A DNA stretch of 64,000 nt, taken from the NCBI GenBank assembly GCA_000328365.1, contig KB300511.1, positions 162,246-226,245 on the forward strand, in the 5' to 3' direction. Below, piece by piece: positions 24,416-34,900 of the stretch. The notes beneath the pieces were generated by a model. The model was not told the origin of the DNA and ran no database searches. It saw only the letters and a program-made list of their open reading frames with translations. The DNA is from Capitella teleta (lineage: Eukaryota > Annelida > Polychaeta > Capitellidae). The position numbers and the translations under genes were made by a program. Numbering within the stretch: position 1 is the stretch's first letter; each line of letters starts with the position of its first letter.

Positions 24416-27086
24416 TGGGTTCCCCCACACCGAGACGGAGTGGCGGACAACTCTCCCTCCCACTGCGAGTTGTTGTAGCGGCTGCCTTCAGGCGGTCGAT
24501 CGAGACTGTCTCTTGCCGACCCTTGACGTCGAGTACGAAGGTCTTTGCGCTGCGACGGAGAACTTTGTAGGGACCCGAATACGGTGTATCCAGCGGTCTT
24601 CTATGGGCCCCCACTCGGATGAACACCACTGTTGCTCTGGACAGTGAGGCCGGCACCGCACTGTTTGGTGTGCCGTGGTGGCTTGGGTGCTCTGGCACTT
24701 TAGGCGGTGTACGAGCCGTTCCTAGGGAAAGCAGGTCTCCAGGTAACCTTGGTCTGTGTCTGAAGACTAGGTCTGCCGGGGCGGCATCCAAGTCCTCCTT
24801 ATGCGCCACGCGCAAACCAAGCAGCACCCACGGTAGCTGACCCATCCAATCTGGTCCGGTGAGACGGGCTCGTAGGGCTGCTTTCAAGGTGCGGTGCATC
24901 CGTTCTACCATGCCGTTGGCCTGTGGGTGGTAGGCAGTGGTCCGGTGCAACTTGGACCCGAGAGACGTAGCTACCTCGTTCCAAAGGTTGGAGGTGAATT
25001 GCCGACCTCGATCGCTGGTGATGTCTGTGGGCACACCGTAACGTGACACCCAGCCATGCAGGAAGGTCTGTGCACATTCTTCGGCTGCGATACTTTTCAT
25101 CGGCAGTGCCTCCGGCCAACGGGAGTGTCGGTCGATCACAGTGAACAGATAGGAGTACCCTCGCGACGGCGGTAAGGGTCCAACGATGTCCACATGTACT
25201 TGGTCAAAGGGGGTCGATGCAACTGGGATGCGGGTTACTGGGGCCTTGGCATGCACGTGTGTTTTTGCTAGCTGACAGGCTGTGCAAGCTCGACACCACT
25301 CTGCAACATCCTTCCGCATGCGATGCCACACAAAGCGCTGAGCAATGAGATTTTGTGATCCTCGAACCCCAGGGTGACTCAGTCCGTGTAGTGTGTCGAA
25401 CACTCTGCGTCTCAGGGTTGGGGGTACCACGGGTCTGGGGTGTCCTAGGGAGACGTCGCACAGGATGCTAGTGGCATCCTCCTTGAACTGTACATCACGG
25501 AGCTGTAGGCCGGTGATGGCGGTCCTTAGATCATGCACCTCTTGGCATTCACGTTGGGCTTCTGCGATCTCATCATGGCTGAGAGCGAGAGTAACCACGT
25601 CCAGAGGCGCTCTGGACAGTGCATCAGCCACTATGTTGCTGCTGCCCCGTCGGTGTTGAACGTTAGTCACCATCTCCGAGATCACTGCTAAATGTCGCTG
25701 TTGCCTTGACGACCACGGATCTCCAACTTTCTTCCAGGCGAGCGTCAATGGTTGATGATCGGTGACGAGAACACACTCTCTCCCTTCAATGGAGTGCTGG
25801 AAGTGCCTGATTGCCAAGTAGGCTGCCAGTAGCTCCCTATCAAAGGTGCTGTACCGGCGCTCGGGGGGTCTGAGGTGCCTGCTGAAGAAACCAAGTGNNN
25901 NNNNNNNNNNNNNNNNNNNNNNNNNNNNNNNNNNNNNNNNNNNNNNNNNNNNNNNNNNNNNNNNNNNNNNNNNNNNNNNNNNNNNNNNNNNNNNNNNNNN
26001 NNNNNNNNNNNNNNNNNNNNNNNNNNNNNNNNNNNNNNNNNNNNNNNNNNNNNNNNNNNNNNNNNNNNNNNNNNNNNNNNNNNNNNNNNNNNNNNNNNNN
26101 NNNNNNNNNNNNNNNNNNNNNNNNNNNNNNNNGACGGTGGTCGGTCGTGGCTGAAGTCCGGTAGCATCTACTCGGTGTCCTAAAAAGTCCAAGCTTGACT
26201 TCGCAAATTCGCACTTGTCGGGACGAAGCAGGAGACCATTGTCTAGCAGCCGCTGAAACACTGCTCGTAGTTGCACTAAGTGTTGCTCCATGTTTACCGA
26301 GCCCACCAGGACGTCATCCATGTAGACGTAGACCCCTTCTAGGCCACGGAGAACCGAATCCATGAGCCTCTGGAAGGACTGGCCAGCGTTACGGAGGCCA
26401 AAAGGCATCCTGAGGAACTCCCATAACCCAAAAGGCGTTGTTACTGCGGTCTTGCCGATGTCCTCTGGAGCTACGGGGATTTGATGATATCCTCGGACAA
26501 GATCCAGTTTGCTGAACACTGTGGCGCCATGCAGTTGCGCTGCAAAGTCGTGGATGTGTGGGACGGGGTACCGGTCTGGCTCTGTTGATGTGTTGAGTCT
26601 CCGGTAGTCCCCGCACGGGCGCCATTCTCCATTAGCTTTCTTCACCAGGTGTAGAGGCGAAGACCAGGCGCTGTCTGAGGGACGAATAATACCCATGTGG
26701 TGGAGATTCTCGAACTCTTGCTTGGCGGCTAAGAGTTTCTCCGGGTTCAGTCGGCGTGGTCTGGCCCAGACAGGAGGGCCTTTCGTGACCACGTGATGAT
26801 GCACTCCGTGACGAGGCTCGTGCCGAGCAAAGTCTGGCTGCGTGATTCCAGGAAACTCCTGCAGGAGGAGTGCGCACGGGTCTAGGTGAACGGGTGTCAT
26901 CCAACATCTGCCTGCACTGGCTGTGCTGGTTGCTGAGGATCCAACCACGGTGGACAGAGTGGCCGCATCCACTAGGCGACGTCCCGTGACGTCTACGAGT
27001 AGGTGGTGCCGATGTAGAAAATCTGCTCCAAGCAGGGCACTCCAGCACGCACCAGACGAGCTGTGAACTTTCTGTTCCCGAGACAT
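24411..27086 (-). CDS. Gypsy pol region (RT, RNase H, integrase), with assembly gap
   Basis: The frame shows a retroviral-type RT ([10 protein letters not shown] catalytic box), the RNase H segment after the gap with [15 protein letters not shown], an integrase zinc-binding domain ([13 protein letters not shown] then CRACTACQ) and an integrase core with [17 protein letters not shown] and an ERMHRTLK segment. These are standard Gypsy pol parts in standard order. The gap at 25898-26132 hides part of the RT/RNase H junction. Confidence 0.9.
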   Translation of the reverse strand: MSREQKVHSSSGACWSALLGADFLHRHHLLVDVTGRRLVDAATLSTVVGSSATSTASAGRCWMTPVHLDPCALLLQEFPGITQPDFARHEPRHGVHHHVVTKGPPVWARPRRLNPEKLLAAKQEFENLHHMGIIRPSDSAWSSPLHLVKKANGEWRPCGDYRRLNTSTEPDRYPVPHIHDFAAQLHGATVFSKLDLVRGYHQIPVAPEDIGKTAVTTPFGLWEFLRMPFGLRNAGQSFQRLMDSVLRGLEGVYVYMDDVLVGSVNMEQHLVQLRAVFQRLLDNGLLLRPDKCEFAKSSLDFLGHRVDATGLQPRPTTVXXXXXXXXXXXXXXXXXXXXXXXXXXXXXXXXXXXXXXXXXXXXXXXXXXXXXXXXXXXXXXXXXXXXXXXXXXXXXXXLGFFSRHLRPPERRYSTFDRELLAAYLAIRHFQHSIEGRECVLVTDHQPLTLAWKKVGDPWSSRQQRHLAVISEMVTNVQHRRGSSNIVADALSRAPLDVVTLALSHDEIAEAQRECQEVHDLRTAITGLQLRDVQFKEDATSILCDVSLGHPRPVVPPTLRRRVFDTLHGLSHPGVRGSQNLIAQRFVWHRMRKDVAEWCRACTACQLAKTHVHAKAPVTRIPVASTPFDQVHVDIVGPLPPSRGYSYLFTVIDRHSRWPEALPMKSIAAEECAQTFLHGWVSRYGVPTDITSDRGRQFTSNLWNEVATSLGSKLHRTTAYHPQANGMVERMHRTLKAALRARLTGPDWMGQLPWVLLGLRVAHKEDLDAAPADLVFRHRPRLPGDLLSLGTARTPPKVPEHPSHHGTPNSAVPASLSRATVVFIRVGAHRRPLDTPYSGPYKVLRRSAKTFVLDVKGRQETVSIDRLKAAATTTRSGRESCPPLRLGVGEPM
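25898..26132. other. Assembly gap (235 N) inside the Gypsy pol region
   Basis: A run of N. Frames translated across it are uninformative. Confidence 1.
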
Positions 27087-27373
27087 AACCTCACGTCGCT
27101 TGACCCATACGTGGGGATGGAGGTGCCGTTGGCGGCTTGAAGCTGCACTGCATCTTGCCGCTGTCCAAGGGCTCGATCAGTGGAGGTTGCCGGGATGACA
27201 GATACTTGTGCACCTGTGTCCACTAAAAACACAAGGCCTGTGTTGGAGTCTTTAACCGTGAACAAAGTGTCTCGTGAGGGGCACGGACCCACGCTGGTCA
27301 CTAGCGCGGGCCCGCCTCGGCGTTTCCCTGGCGCCGTGGTGGTTCTGTTGTCCAGTCGCAGGGCGAGCAGCAC
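26993..27373 (-). CDS. Gypsy protease region
   Basis: It contains the retropepsin active-site motif VDTGAQVSV. It lies between gag and RT and overlaps the neighbouring frames, as is usual where Gypsy elements use read-through or frameshifting. Confidence 0.8.
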   Translation of the reverse strand: MLLALRLDNRTTTAPGKRRGGPALVTSVGPCPSRDTLFTVKDSNTGLVFLVDTGAQVSVIPATSTDRALGQRQDAVQLQAANGTSIPTYGSSDVRLCLGNRKFTARLVRAGVPCLEQIFYIGTTYS

Positions 27374-28020
27374 CGCTTAGCACTGCGGTCGAATCGTTGA
27401 TGGTACTTACACAGACGGCGGGACGTTCTTGTAGTGCCGAGTGCGAGGACCTCTGGTGTGGTAGCGGGTTGTTCTGTGGCAGAGGTGACAAAAAACGAGC
27501 CTGCACAGGAGGCGGCAACCTTGTCAGCTTCCAAGGCGAGCTGTCGTAGGTCCTTAAGTGGCGAAGTGGAGGTGGCGTTCCTCACTGCTGCTGGCAAGGC
27601 CCGTAAAAACAGGCTGCGCAGCAAAAAATGCTGAGGGGCAGTGCCGTTCAGGGCCAGGATACGATCAGCGAGCTCGGAGGGTTTACCATCCCCCAAATCC
27701 GATACTGCCAGTAGGCGCTCTCCTCTCTCTGCTTCTGTCGGCTCAAACGCTCCGAGTAAGAAGTCTTTGAGGCTTTGATACTTCGTATCACCAGCTGGCG
27801 GGTCCTGCAGGACTGACGTGGCTCGCTGTGCAGTGGTTGAGTCCAACGCGGCCACCACGTAGTAGTACTTTGTTTCATCTGAGACGATGCCGCGCAGCGC
27901 GAACTGCGCTTCAGCTTGGAAAAACCAAGCAGCAGATCCAGAACACCAAAAGCTTGGCAACTTGATTGAGACTGTGGCTGCTACAGCGGCAGCGGCGGCG
28001 GCAGCATCAGCTTCGGGCAT
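27301..28020 (-). CDS. Gypsy gag-like protein
   Basis: About 239 residues, starting with an alanine-rich N-terminus and then KLPSFWCSGSAAWFFQAEAQF, the opening of many animal Gypsy gag capsid domains. It is the first ORF after the primer-binding site. Confidence 0.85.
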   Translation of the reverse strand: MPEADAAAAAAAVAATVSIKLPSFWCSGSAAWFFQAEAQFALRGIVSDETKYYYVVAALDSTTAQRATSVLQDPPAGDTKYQSLKDFLLGAFEPTEAERGERLLAVSDLGDGKPSELADRILALNGTAPQHFLLRSLFLRALPAAVRNATSTSPLKDLRQLALEADKVAASCAGSFFVTSATEQPATTPEVLALGTTRTSRRLCKYHQRFDRSAKRCCSPCDWTTEPPRRQGNAEAGPR

Positions 28021-28149
28021 GTCTTGTTTGTAGTTCTAAGCGGCTAGCGTGGTTGCACGACTAGGCGGTGACGGGGCTGCAGAGGGTATCTGCACCCTAG
28101 GCGGATACAACGGATTGCATATGCCAATCAACGTTTCAGGGTCACCAAT

Positions 28150-28335
28150 TGTAGGAGCTTAAAGAAACACGCGAGTCAATTGGGCTCTACTGAATTCACT
28201 CCCTTTATTCACGAGCATGCCTGGTATATATACACCGGTTAGTGCAGAGGGGAGATCCCCTGGGGGATCCCTGAGCGTATCTGCTCAATCACTGTTCGAC
28301 ATGAATTGTTCACGGTGCTTGAACGAGGCACTACA
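28150..28335 (-). repeat. Gypsy 5' LTR
   Basis: It is 186 bp, nearly identical to 24230-24415, and followed on the minus strand by the primer-binding site. Confidence 0.95.
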
Positions 28336-29639
28336 ATGTGATGATTTCGGGGAAGGGCGAGGATGATACGCATGGCTCTGCATTGCAGGCTTTCTAATAG
28401 CCCAGTCTGTGTGACTGTGAGGGCGGCCCAAGTGGGAGAGGCGTATTCCAGATGCGGCCTCACGTACATTTGTATATTTTTAAAAGCAGGTCACGGTCTT
28501 TGACTTTATAAGATAGCCACCGAAGAAGAAAGACCTCTGTTGCTCCCTTCCGAGTCAGCGCATTTACGTGGGCATGAAAGCTGAGGGCGCTGTCTAGGAT
28601 GAATCCCAGGTGACGGTGCTCATGGCTGTACTCGAGAGTGGCGCCGGCAAATGTGATGGTCGGTGGAGTGGCGGTGGTTCGGGAGATGTACATGGCCACT
28701 GTTTTGCATGCATTGAAGCGCATGCCCCAATGTCAGCCCATTTGGCTGCAATTCGCAGGTCTTCCTCAATTGCTGGGCAGATGAGAGCTGGGTCCTTCCC
28801 AGAGCGATACAGCATCGTGTCATCTGTGTAAACGAGTGCTTCGGGGTGACAGTCACGGTGGGAGAGGCTAGTATTTGCTGAGAGACTGTGACACAGGTCA
28901 TTGATGAAGAGGAGAAATAGAGTTGGGGCAATAACGCTTCCCTGGGGCACTCCTGAGCTGACTTGCGCTATTGGTGATGAGGACTGGTCGACAACAACAT
29001 ACTGGGTGCGGAAGCTAAGGTACGATTCAATCCAGCGAAATAATCGTCCAAGCACGCCATAGGCAGGCAATTTTTGTAGAATTGCTGGGTGTGGCACGGA
29101 GTCGAATGCGGCTGCAAGATCTAGGAAGCGGGCAACTACAGATTTTTTGGTTGTTGTCGCTGCAAGGAGCTCGTGCAGAAGCAGAGCAATTTGGTCGGTT
29201 GTGGAATGATGAGGTAGAAAGCCGAACTGGTTATCAACGATTAGTTCATTGCCCATCAGGTGTTGGAGAAGGGCATCATTTATAATTTTTTCCATTACCT
29301 TCTCTACACAGGAGGTCAGGGAGATGGGCCGATACTGGTTGGGGTCTGTGCGTTGGCCTTTATTCTTGTAAACGGGAACAACGGCAGCCAGTTTCCACTC
29401 TATTGGGACGACTCCTTCTGTGAAACTCTTGGTGAAGAGAATAGCCAGGGGGACGTGGAGACTGTCTGAGCAATTCTTCAAAGTGCTCGGTTGAATTCCA
29501 TCCGGACCATAGGCTTTGTTGATATTGAGGTCCTGTAAGATCTTCTTGACACGATACTCATTGAAGAGGATATCCGCCAGTGTTGAGTCTGTTCTCTTCT
29601 TAAGACTGGGGAACCAGTTTTTAGGGTGCAAACTGTGCT

Positions 29640-30400
29640 GTGGAGGCGGAAGTTAAGATACGATACCTGCCCTCTGATCACCTGAATGTCGAGAACATCA
29701 AGAATGCTAAAGTTTGTTCATGTCACTTCGAGCTGGAAACCTACAACTGCCCAACTAATATGCCCAGTTCACACTATTGTCAGATGCTGTACCAACTATT
29801 GTTAATTTTCAAATCCATCACTTCAGATCTATTCTGTTAAAAGGTCACCACCAAAATGACGCTCAGACCCAGATCAGACCCCAAGCGCTGCCATATTCAG
29901 CTGAATATGAAAGAAGATTGCTCTGTACCAGATCCAACTCCTAATGTTGCCAGTAGAGAGGAAGAGCTGCTGAACCAAGTGATGTGCCTAGAGTCAAAGT
30001 TGAAGGACAGTCGTGCTAACGTGTGAATTTAATAAGGGTGAAAGGTGACCGTAAGTTAGTATTTCTTAATATCAATTCAGGTAAAATCGTTCAAGAAAAA
30101 AGTCAAGCGTCTCCAGGTCCGATTAGACAAAGAGGATGACAAGAATCAAGAACTCAGTGTGGAGGAAATAATTGATGATTGCAGGCTAAGATTGGCCTTG
30201 CAGGGGAACTTTTCAGCTCTCACACCATGAAATTTCTGTGTCTGAGAAAGTTAAACCAGGATTACATCGAAACGCAGAACTCCCAAATCCGCGGCAGCAT
30301 AGGCTTGATGACCACCCCATTCTCAACCACTATACGTGATAACCCTGGGGACTCTGCCCTCTTCATTACAGACATCAGAGTTACCTGTTTGGCTCATTGA
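29640..30400 (+). pseudogene. THAP-domain (P-element-like) gene fragment
   Basis: The plus-strand frame at 29640-29780 ends with NAKVCSCHFE, matching the C-terminal CxxH half of a THAP zinc finger (family pattern RICSxHF). About 90 bp later a frame (29843-30026) reads a basic linker and EEELLNQVMCLESKLKD. After an AG-type border at about 30080 a lysine-rich coiled-coil segment KSFKKKVKRLQVRL follows, then LALQGNFSAL. THAP plus coiled coil is the N-terminal layout of P-element-type transposases and of host THAP proteins. The first half of the zinc finger is missing where the LINE begins (29640), and no downstream transposase domain is seen. It is probably a relic truncated by the LINE. Confidence 0.45.
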
Positions 30401-30488
30401 TAGACTGATTGACTTTCAATTTAAGGGCAATGGGTTCCATTCCCTTGCGTCACTACATACCAACGTACAGCCTCTTAATTAGATCGGG

Positions 30489-30540
30489 ACTACATGCATA
30501 TTAATTGATTGATTTCTCAATCAATTAATATACATGTAGT
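30489..30540. repeat. 52-bp hairpin with 24-bp arms
   Basis: The 24-bp arms (30489-30512 and 30517-30540) are inverted repeats with one mismatch and a 4-base loop. The arms end in ACTACATG and CATGTAGT. It could be the smallest type of fold-back element; no flanking duplication was seen. Confidence 0.8.
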
Positions 30541-30910
30541 AAGTAACTTAATAAAAAAAATTGACAAATTTATACTGTAAAAATAATAGGAATGACAATA
30601 TGAAATATTTTGCTATCCAGTATCCATTCCATGGAATTAAGCATTAATTCCTCTTATCTTCGTGTGGTTTTTACTCTACGACCTGCTTCGGAACACTTTT
30701 TCGGAAAAACGTACTTCCATTGACCTCTAGGAATTGAGAGCAGATAGACTGTTATTTTTTGGTCCACTCTACGAATCTTGAACCTTCCCGAAGGCGTCCT
30801 TCCTGACCCCTCAGATGGTTCTGAGAATCTGACGGCTGCTCATAACGATGCAAATCGGCTCGAATTTACATGCCGTCACAATATTGAGATTCAACTGTAT
30901 ATATCCCCAC

Positions 30911-30911
<1 letters not shown>

Positions 30912-31000
<89 letters not shown>
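30912..31000. repeat. (AAT)n microsatellite
   Basis: About 30 near-perfect AAT units, followed by AAC and ATT-rich degenerate repeats to about 31108, including a palindrome centred near 31087. Confidence 0.95.
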
Positions 31001-31004
<4 letters not shown>

Positions 31005-31272
31005 ATAACAACAACAACAATCATAATAATTATAATAATAATTATAATGATTATTATAATAATTATAATAACTAATAATACATAATATGTATTATTAGTT
31101 ATTATAGTTAACAAGGGGTTGTTATTATGGAATCTTGATCAACTCATATTATACAATTACATATTTCATGGCGAAAATGCATCCGCAAACTGTTCGGCCT
31201 TCATCCTCGAACCAGATCTAAATATATCCCTAGTCTTGTTCGTTGTTCTGACTTACCTGTACAACTTTTGTC

Positions 31273-31560
31273 TCACTTTGCCAACTTTTGGTACAAATGC
31301 TCTTTTAATGCAAATACCCTAGTGTCGATATGTGCTAAACTTTCCCTCACAAGTTCGTCCATTGCCGCATGTAATTTGAAGCTCCTGGCGGCGTATCTCA
31401 GCTGCGACGCATCCTCGCTATGCATGCTGGGTGCTCCACTGTCCAGCTTTGTGCAAGACCAGTGGAAGCGCTCAGTGAGCGATGGCGAGGCTGCGCTTGC
31501 TTCAGCCGTCGCTGAGCTGAGGGATGTCGTCAGGGGCCATTTGTCCTCCATCCTGAGCAT
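31273..31560 (-). CDS. Hypothetical small ORF, divergent from rotatin
   Basis: About 95 codons in a locally GC-rich stretch, with a Leu/Ala/Glu-rich helical C-terminus (KLHAAMDELVRESLAHI then a KEHLYQKLAK tail). The opposite strand is also open (31268-31609), so strand is uncertain. The rise in GC compared with the surrounding AT-rich DNA suggests real coding on one strand. If the minus frame is right, the gene would be head-to-head with rotatin at about 430 bp. No family recognised. Confidence 0.35.
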   Translation of the reverse strand: MLRMEDKWPLTTSLSSATAEASAASPSLTERFHWSCTKLDSGAPSMHSEDASQLRYAARSFKLHAAMDELVRESLAHIDTRVFALKEHLYQKLAK

Positions 31561-31658
31561 CGCCGAGGCGAGGCGTCTTCTGCTTGAGGTGTGTCTGTCA
31601 GAAGTCTGACGTACTTTCCTCGAGCGGAAGATGTCTCCAATCGGCGATGAGAACCAAC

Positions 31659-31742
31659 CTTTGTTTGTTTGTTTGTTTGCTTGTTTGTTTTCTTTCTTTG
31701 TTTTTTGTTTGTTTGTTTGTTTGTTTGTTTGTTTGTTTTTTT
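31659..31742. repeat. (GTTT)n microsatellite
   Basis: An interrupted run of GTTT units upstream of the rotatin start. Confidence 0.85.
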
Positions 31743-31993
31743 TCTACTTCTTCTTATAAATGTGCAAACTCATTTGCGAAAATAAATGATATATATTTAA
31801 CCCCCTTGTTATTAGAAATAAAACTACGCCCTGCTGAAACGAAACTCGGATTTTTTTAATTCTCGCGTTTCCGCGGTCAAGGACACATAAACAGTGATCG
31901 CGGTTTCTTCAAATTTTACTGTCAGCATGAGTTAAATGTTTGTTTTAAAGTGTAATTCTGAAAAGAGGATTGTGATCGCGATATCCAACTGTC

Positions 31994-34900
31994 ATGGAAC
32001 CTACACTGAAGTCGCTCTTCCTGAAATTAGGTAAGATTCTGCCCGGTTGCTCTTCAAAACAGCCCTCTGAAGTGCCAATTTTTCATGTTGTGAGTGTTGA
32101 ATTTTGCGTGTTGGTTCTTGTCGCTGCGGGCGGGCCGACTGCCGAGTTTTCTGCTTGCATCTCCAAGTATGACTCCGACAATGATTAAATGGAGCACTTG
32201 CCGAATCAACCCGGATCCCAAATTTTTCAATTGAGGGGAGGGTCCCTCCATTGCTCTAAAAAGGGCGATATGATCTTTTGGGGTATATGTAACGGTGTAG
32301 AGACAAAAATGGGGTATGTTTTTTTTGGGGGAAAGTTAGCGATTTGTGTATGCCACCACCTCCCATCTACTATTCTTCTGCATCTCTCTCCTCATATGCT
32401 TTGCCTGAGAAGAGAGGAAACATGTAGTTAGTAATATTAGTGAAGATTAACTTACGGGTATGAGACGTGATTCGATCTCGGGCCACACACCTCGCAAGCA
32501 CCACCGGTCTATCTGATTACGCTAGCGCGGCATTCGATGGAGGTGGTGAGTTGCTTGTTGATTATAATCATGTTCAAGCGTAACTCATCATTATATTAAT
32601 TTAGTTGTATAATGACTTTCCGTTGGATAACCGTGTGCAAAGTCAGTTTTTATGACATGCATTTATAGTTATGAGGTACTTCTGTTGTCTTTCATTCTTA
32701 CACTAGCTCACTAATATGAGATTTGGGGTTCCGGGTTAATTCGGCAAGTGAACCAATTAAATTAATTATTGAAATTGTTGTGTCGAAAGAATAAGATTTT
32801 ATGTATTGACCTAAAAAAGTTTATTCACAACATCCACAAAAACATTTGCCCAGTGACCCTCAATAATTAAGTAAAACAATAAATGCATTCGTGTGTCTTG
32901 TCCTTAAAGGGAGGGAGAACTGGTTAAAAATGGACTTTTAGTTGTTATTTGATGCACCAAAAATGATTCCTATGTCTGGCCCACACAAGGAATATCATCG
33001 CTAACGATTTCGCGGGAGATATATTGCTAACTAGGCGTAACGTCAGGAGCTGTGATGAAACACTTATTTCCCCATCTTTTACAATGGGCCTCGTCATATC
33101 AGCGTGTCCTGCGACTAAACTCCTGGATATTTTTTACTTTTCTTTTCGGAAATAGATAGCATAATTATTTTGCCACCAGTCAGACGCGAAAAAAAAATAT
33201 TTTTTGCTATTTTTCATATTTTAACAAGCGATTTTCTAGGATACCTACCATGGTTTCTCATCCTGAAACAGTAAAAAGGTCAGCCAGAGTGCACCACACA
33301 TGCGCTTTCATTTCGTAAACAACAAAGATGTCCTTTTATGGCGAAGAGGATCTGCTCTGATTGGCTGAAATCGATAGCTTCACGAGGGCAACAGGACCAA
33401 TCACGGCAAGCCCTCAGCTGACGCTTGCCTCCTATACTCCGTAATGGAAGCCATTCTCCCATAGGCGCAATGCTAACTCCCATATTCGGAATGCATTATT
33501 TCCTTACACTTGCATCCAGACATGGTGTTTTTGGCACGGAATGCTATCAATTGGTGCTATGGGTCAATAGAACATCACTTAAAATTCAGTTCCCCATCCC
33601 TTTAATAGTTTTTTGAACAAATTAATCCTAATTAGATTGTACTTGTCATTCTATCCTCATCATGCTGAACAATTCTACGATTCATCTGCATTTTAGGTCA
33701 TCGCTTGGAGGAGATTCGCGTACGCGCTTTGAAGAGCATCCTCACCAAACTAGAACATGACCTACTTTGCGATGCTGACCTCATTCAGGAGAAGTATCTG
33801 CACATCCAACTCCTGGAGTGGTTCAATTTGGCATCCTGTCCCATGGTCAAAGAAGTCCTTCAACTCATCAAACGCCTCACTAAAGTAAAAGCGACACAAT
33901 TTCTCTTCATCTGTTATTCATTTCTCTTCAGCATCAATCTGCTGCTCAAATCTACATGGATCTCGGGGCAATCGAGTTCTTTTCTCAGCTGCGTTCCAAT
34001 CTGGATCAAGTGCACCGCCCTCTGATTGACGCCATTTTAGATCAGCTGTTCCATCTACCCAGCACTGCCGCTCCAGGCCACATTGAACATTGCGTTTATA
34101 AACAACAGCCGCCGTGTGAAACACGTAACTTATCAACATTCACATCCACAACTAATACATCAATATTTAATTTCTGAAGCCAAGGCGCCCGCTCAGTACT
34201 TGGATTCAACTGTGCAGTCGTCCAGCACTCTTGAGGAGGGAAGAGAGAGGAGCACTGAAGGGAAATTTCCCAGCCCCCCAGACTCCCGCATTGGCTACTT
34301 CCGTGACGGCCCAGCAGAGGGTGGTAAGGTCACTCCAGGTCACACCACTCCAGGTTATTATCCAATAAGTTGATCAATCAATTCTCCAATAATTCCTTCA
34401 CAGTCGTCCAAGTGACTGCCAATTGCTTCCGATTTGCCACCTTCCCTTGGATAACCCTGACACCCACAGATAAACATGTCTTATCATCCACTGATAAGTG
34501 CGCATATATTTACATCTTTTCATCTTTTGCATACATAAAATGTAATTTGCATATGATTATTGACCTTTCTTTAACCAGCTCACTGCGCAGTTCGGATCCA
34601 TCACTAGTCGTGTGTGCGTGTGAGTTCTTAAGCGACGTTGTTTTCCAAGATTTTCCCGCTGAGGTGTTTCTTCAGCGTCCAGTTATGATTAAGGTGCGTT
34701 CTTCTTTTCCGCTATGACCTCTTCTTTTGACCTTTTTTTTCCTCTGATTACAGAGTTTGCTGTCTCTGTTGACGGTGCCCACGTCAGAGAACGTGACAGC
34801 GGCCGTGAACGCTGCCTGCACACTGCATGACTTGGCGCAATGCATTCAGATGCGCATCTTCTATTACCAGGATCCTTCAGTTTATTCTCCAAAGCAAGGT

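Larger units (their letters stand above)
24230..28335 (-). mobile_element. Gypsy (Metaviridae-type) LTR retrotransposon, young
   Basis: The element reads on the minus strand and has two 186-bp LTRs (28150-28335 as 5' LTR, 24230-24415 as 3' LTR), both starting TGTAGGAG and ending CACTACA, and flanked by the 4-bp duplication ATGT (24226-24229, 28336-28339). The LTRs differ at about one position, so the insertion is recent. Downstream of the 5' LTR is a TGGTGACCC primer-binding site and upstream of the 3' LTR is a purine-rich tract. Order is gag, protease, RT, RNase H, integrase, as in Gypsy. It looks largely whole apart from an assembly gap (25898-26132), which prevents judging the middle of pol. 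It sits inside an older LINE. Confidence 0.93.
23776..29640 (-). mobile_element. LINE (CR1/Jockey-like) on the minus strand, split by a Gypsy insertion
   Basis: The T-rich tract at about 23776-23812 is the poly-A tail read on the minus strand. LINE coding sequence occurs at 23859-24225 (C-terminus) and 28340-29640 (reverse transcriptase), with the LTR element 24230-28335 between them. The RT frame has NKAYGPDGI, NQYRPISLTS, VDNQFGF, VARFLDLAAAFDSV, SSGVPQGSVIAPTLF and VYTDDTMLY. The last is the catalytic box, usually (F/Y)ADD; here alanine is threonine but both aspartates remain. A frame change near 28725 separates the RT core from the downstream HLGFILD and RPHLEYASPTW segments. The endonuclease and 5' part are missing. 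The two halves resume the same gene across the Gypsy insertion. Confidence 0.85.
30401..31265. other. Intergenic DNA with hairpin and (AAT)n microsatellite
   Basis: It contains a 52-bp hairpin (30489-30540), an (AAT)n array (about 30912-31000) and an AT palindrome at about 31070-31104. No gene is supported. Confidence 0.6.

Noticed and set aside
24297-24840. Plus-strand ORFs across the Gypsy LTR and pol
   Set aside because: They are antisense to the LTR element.
29082-29469. Plus-strand ORFs opposite the LINE RT
   Set aside because: They are shadows of the minus-strand RT frame.
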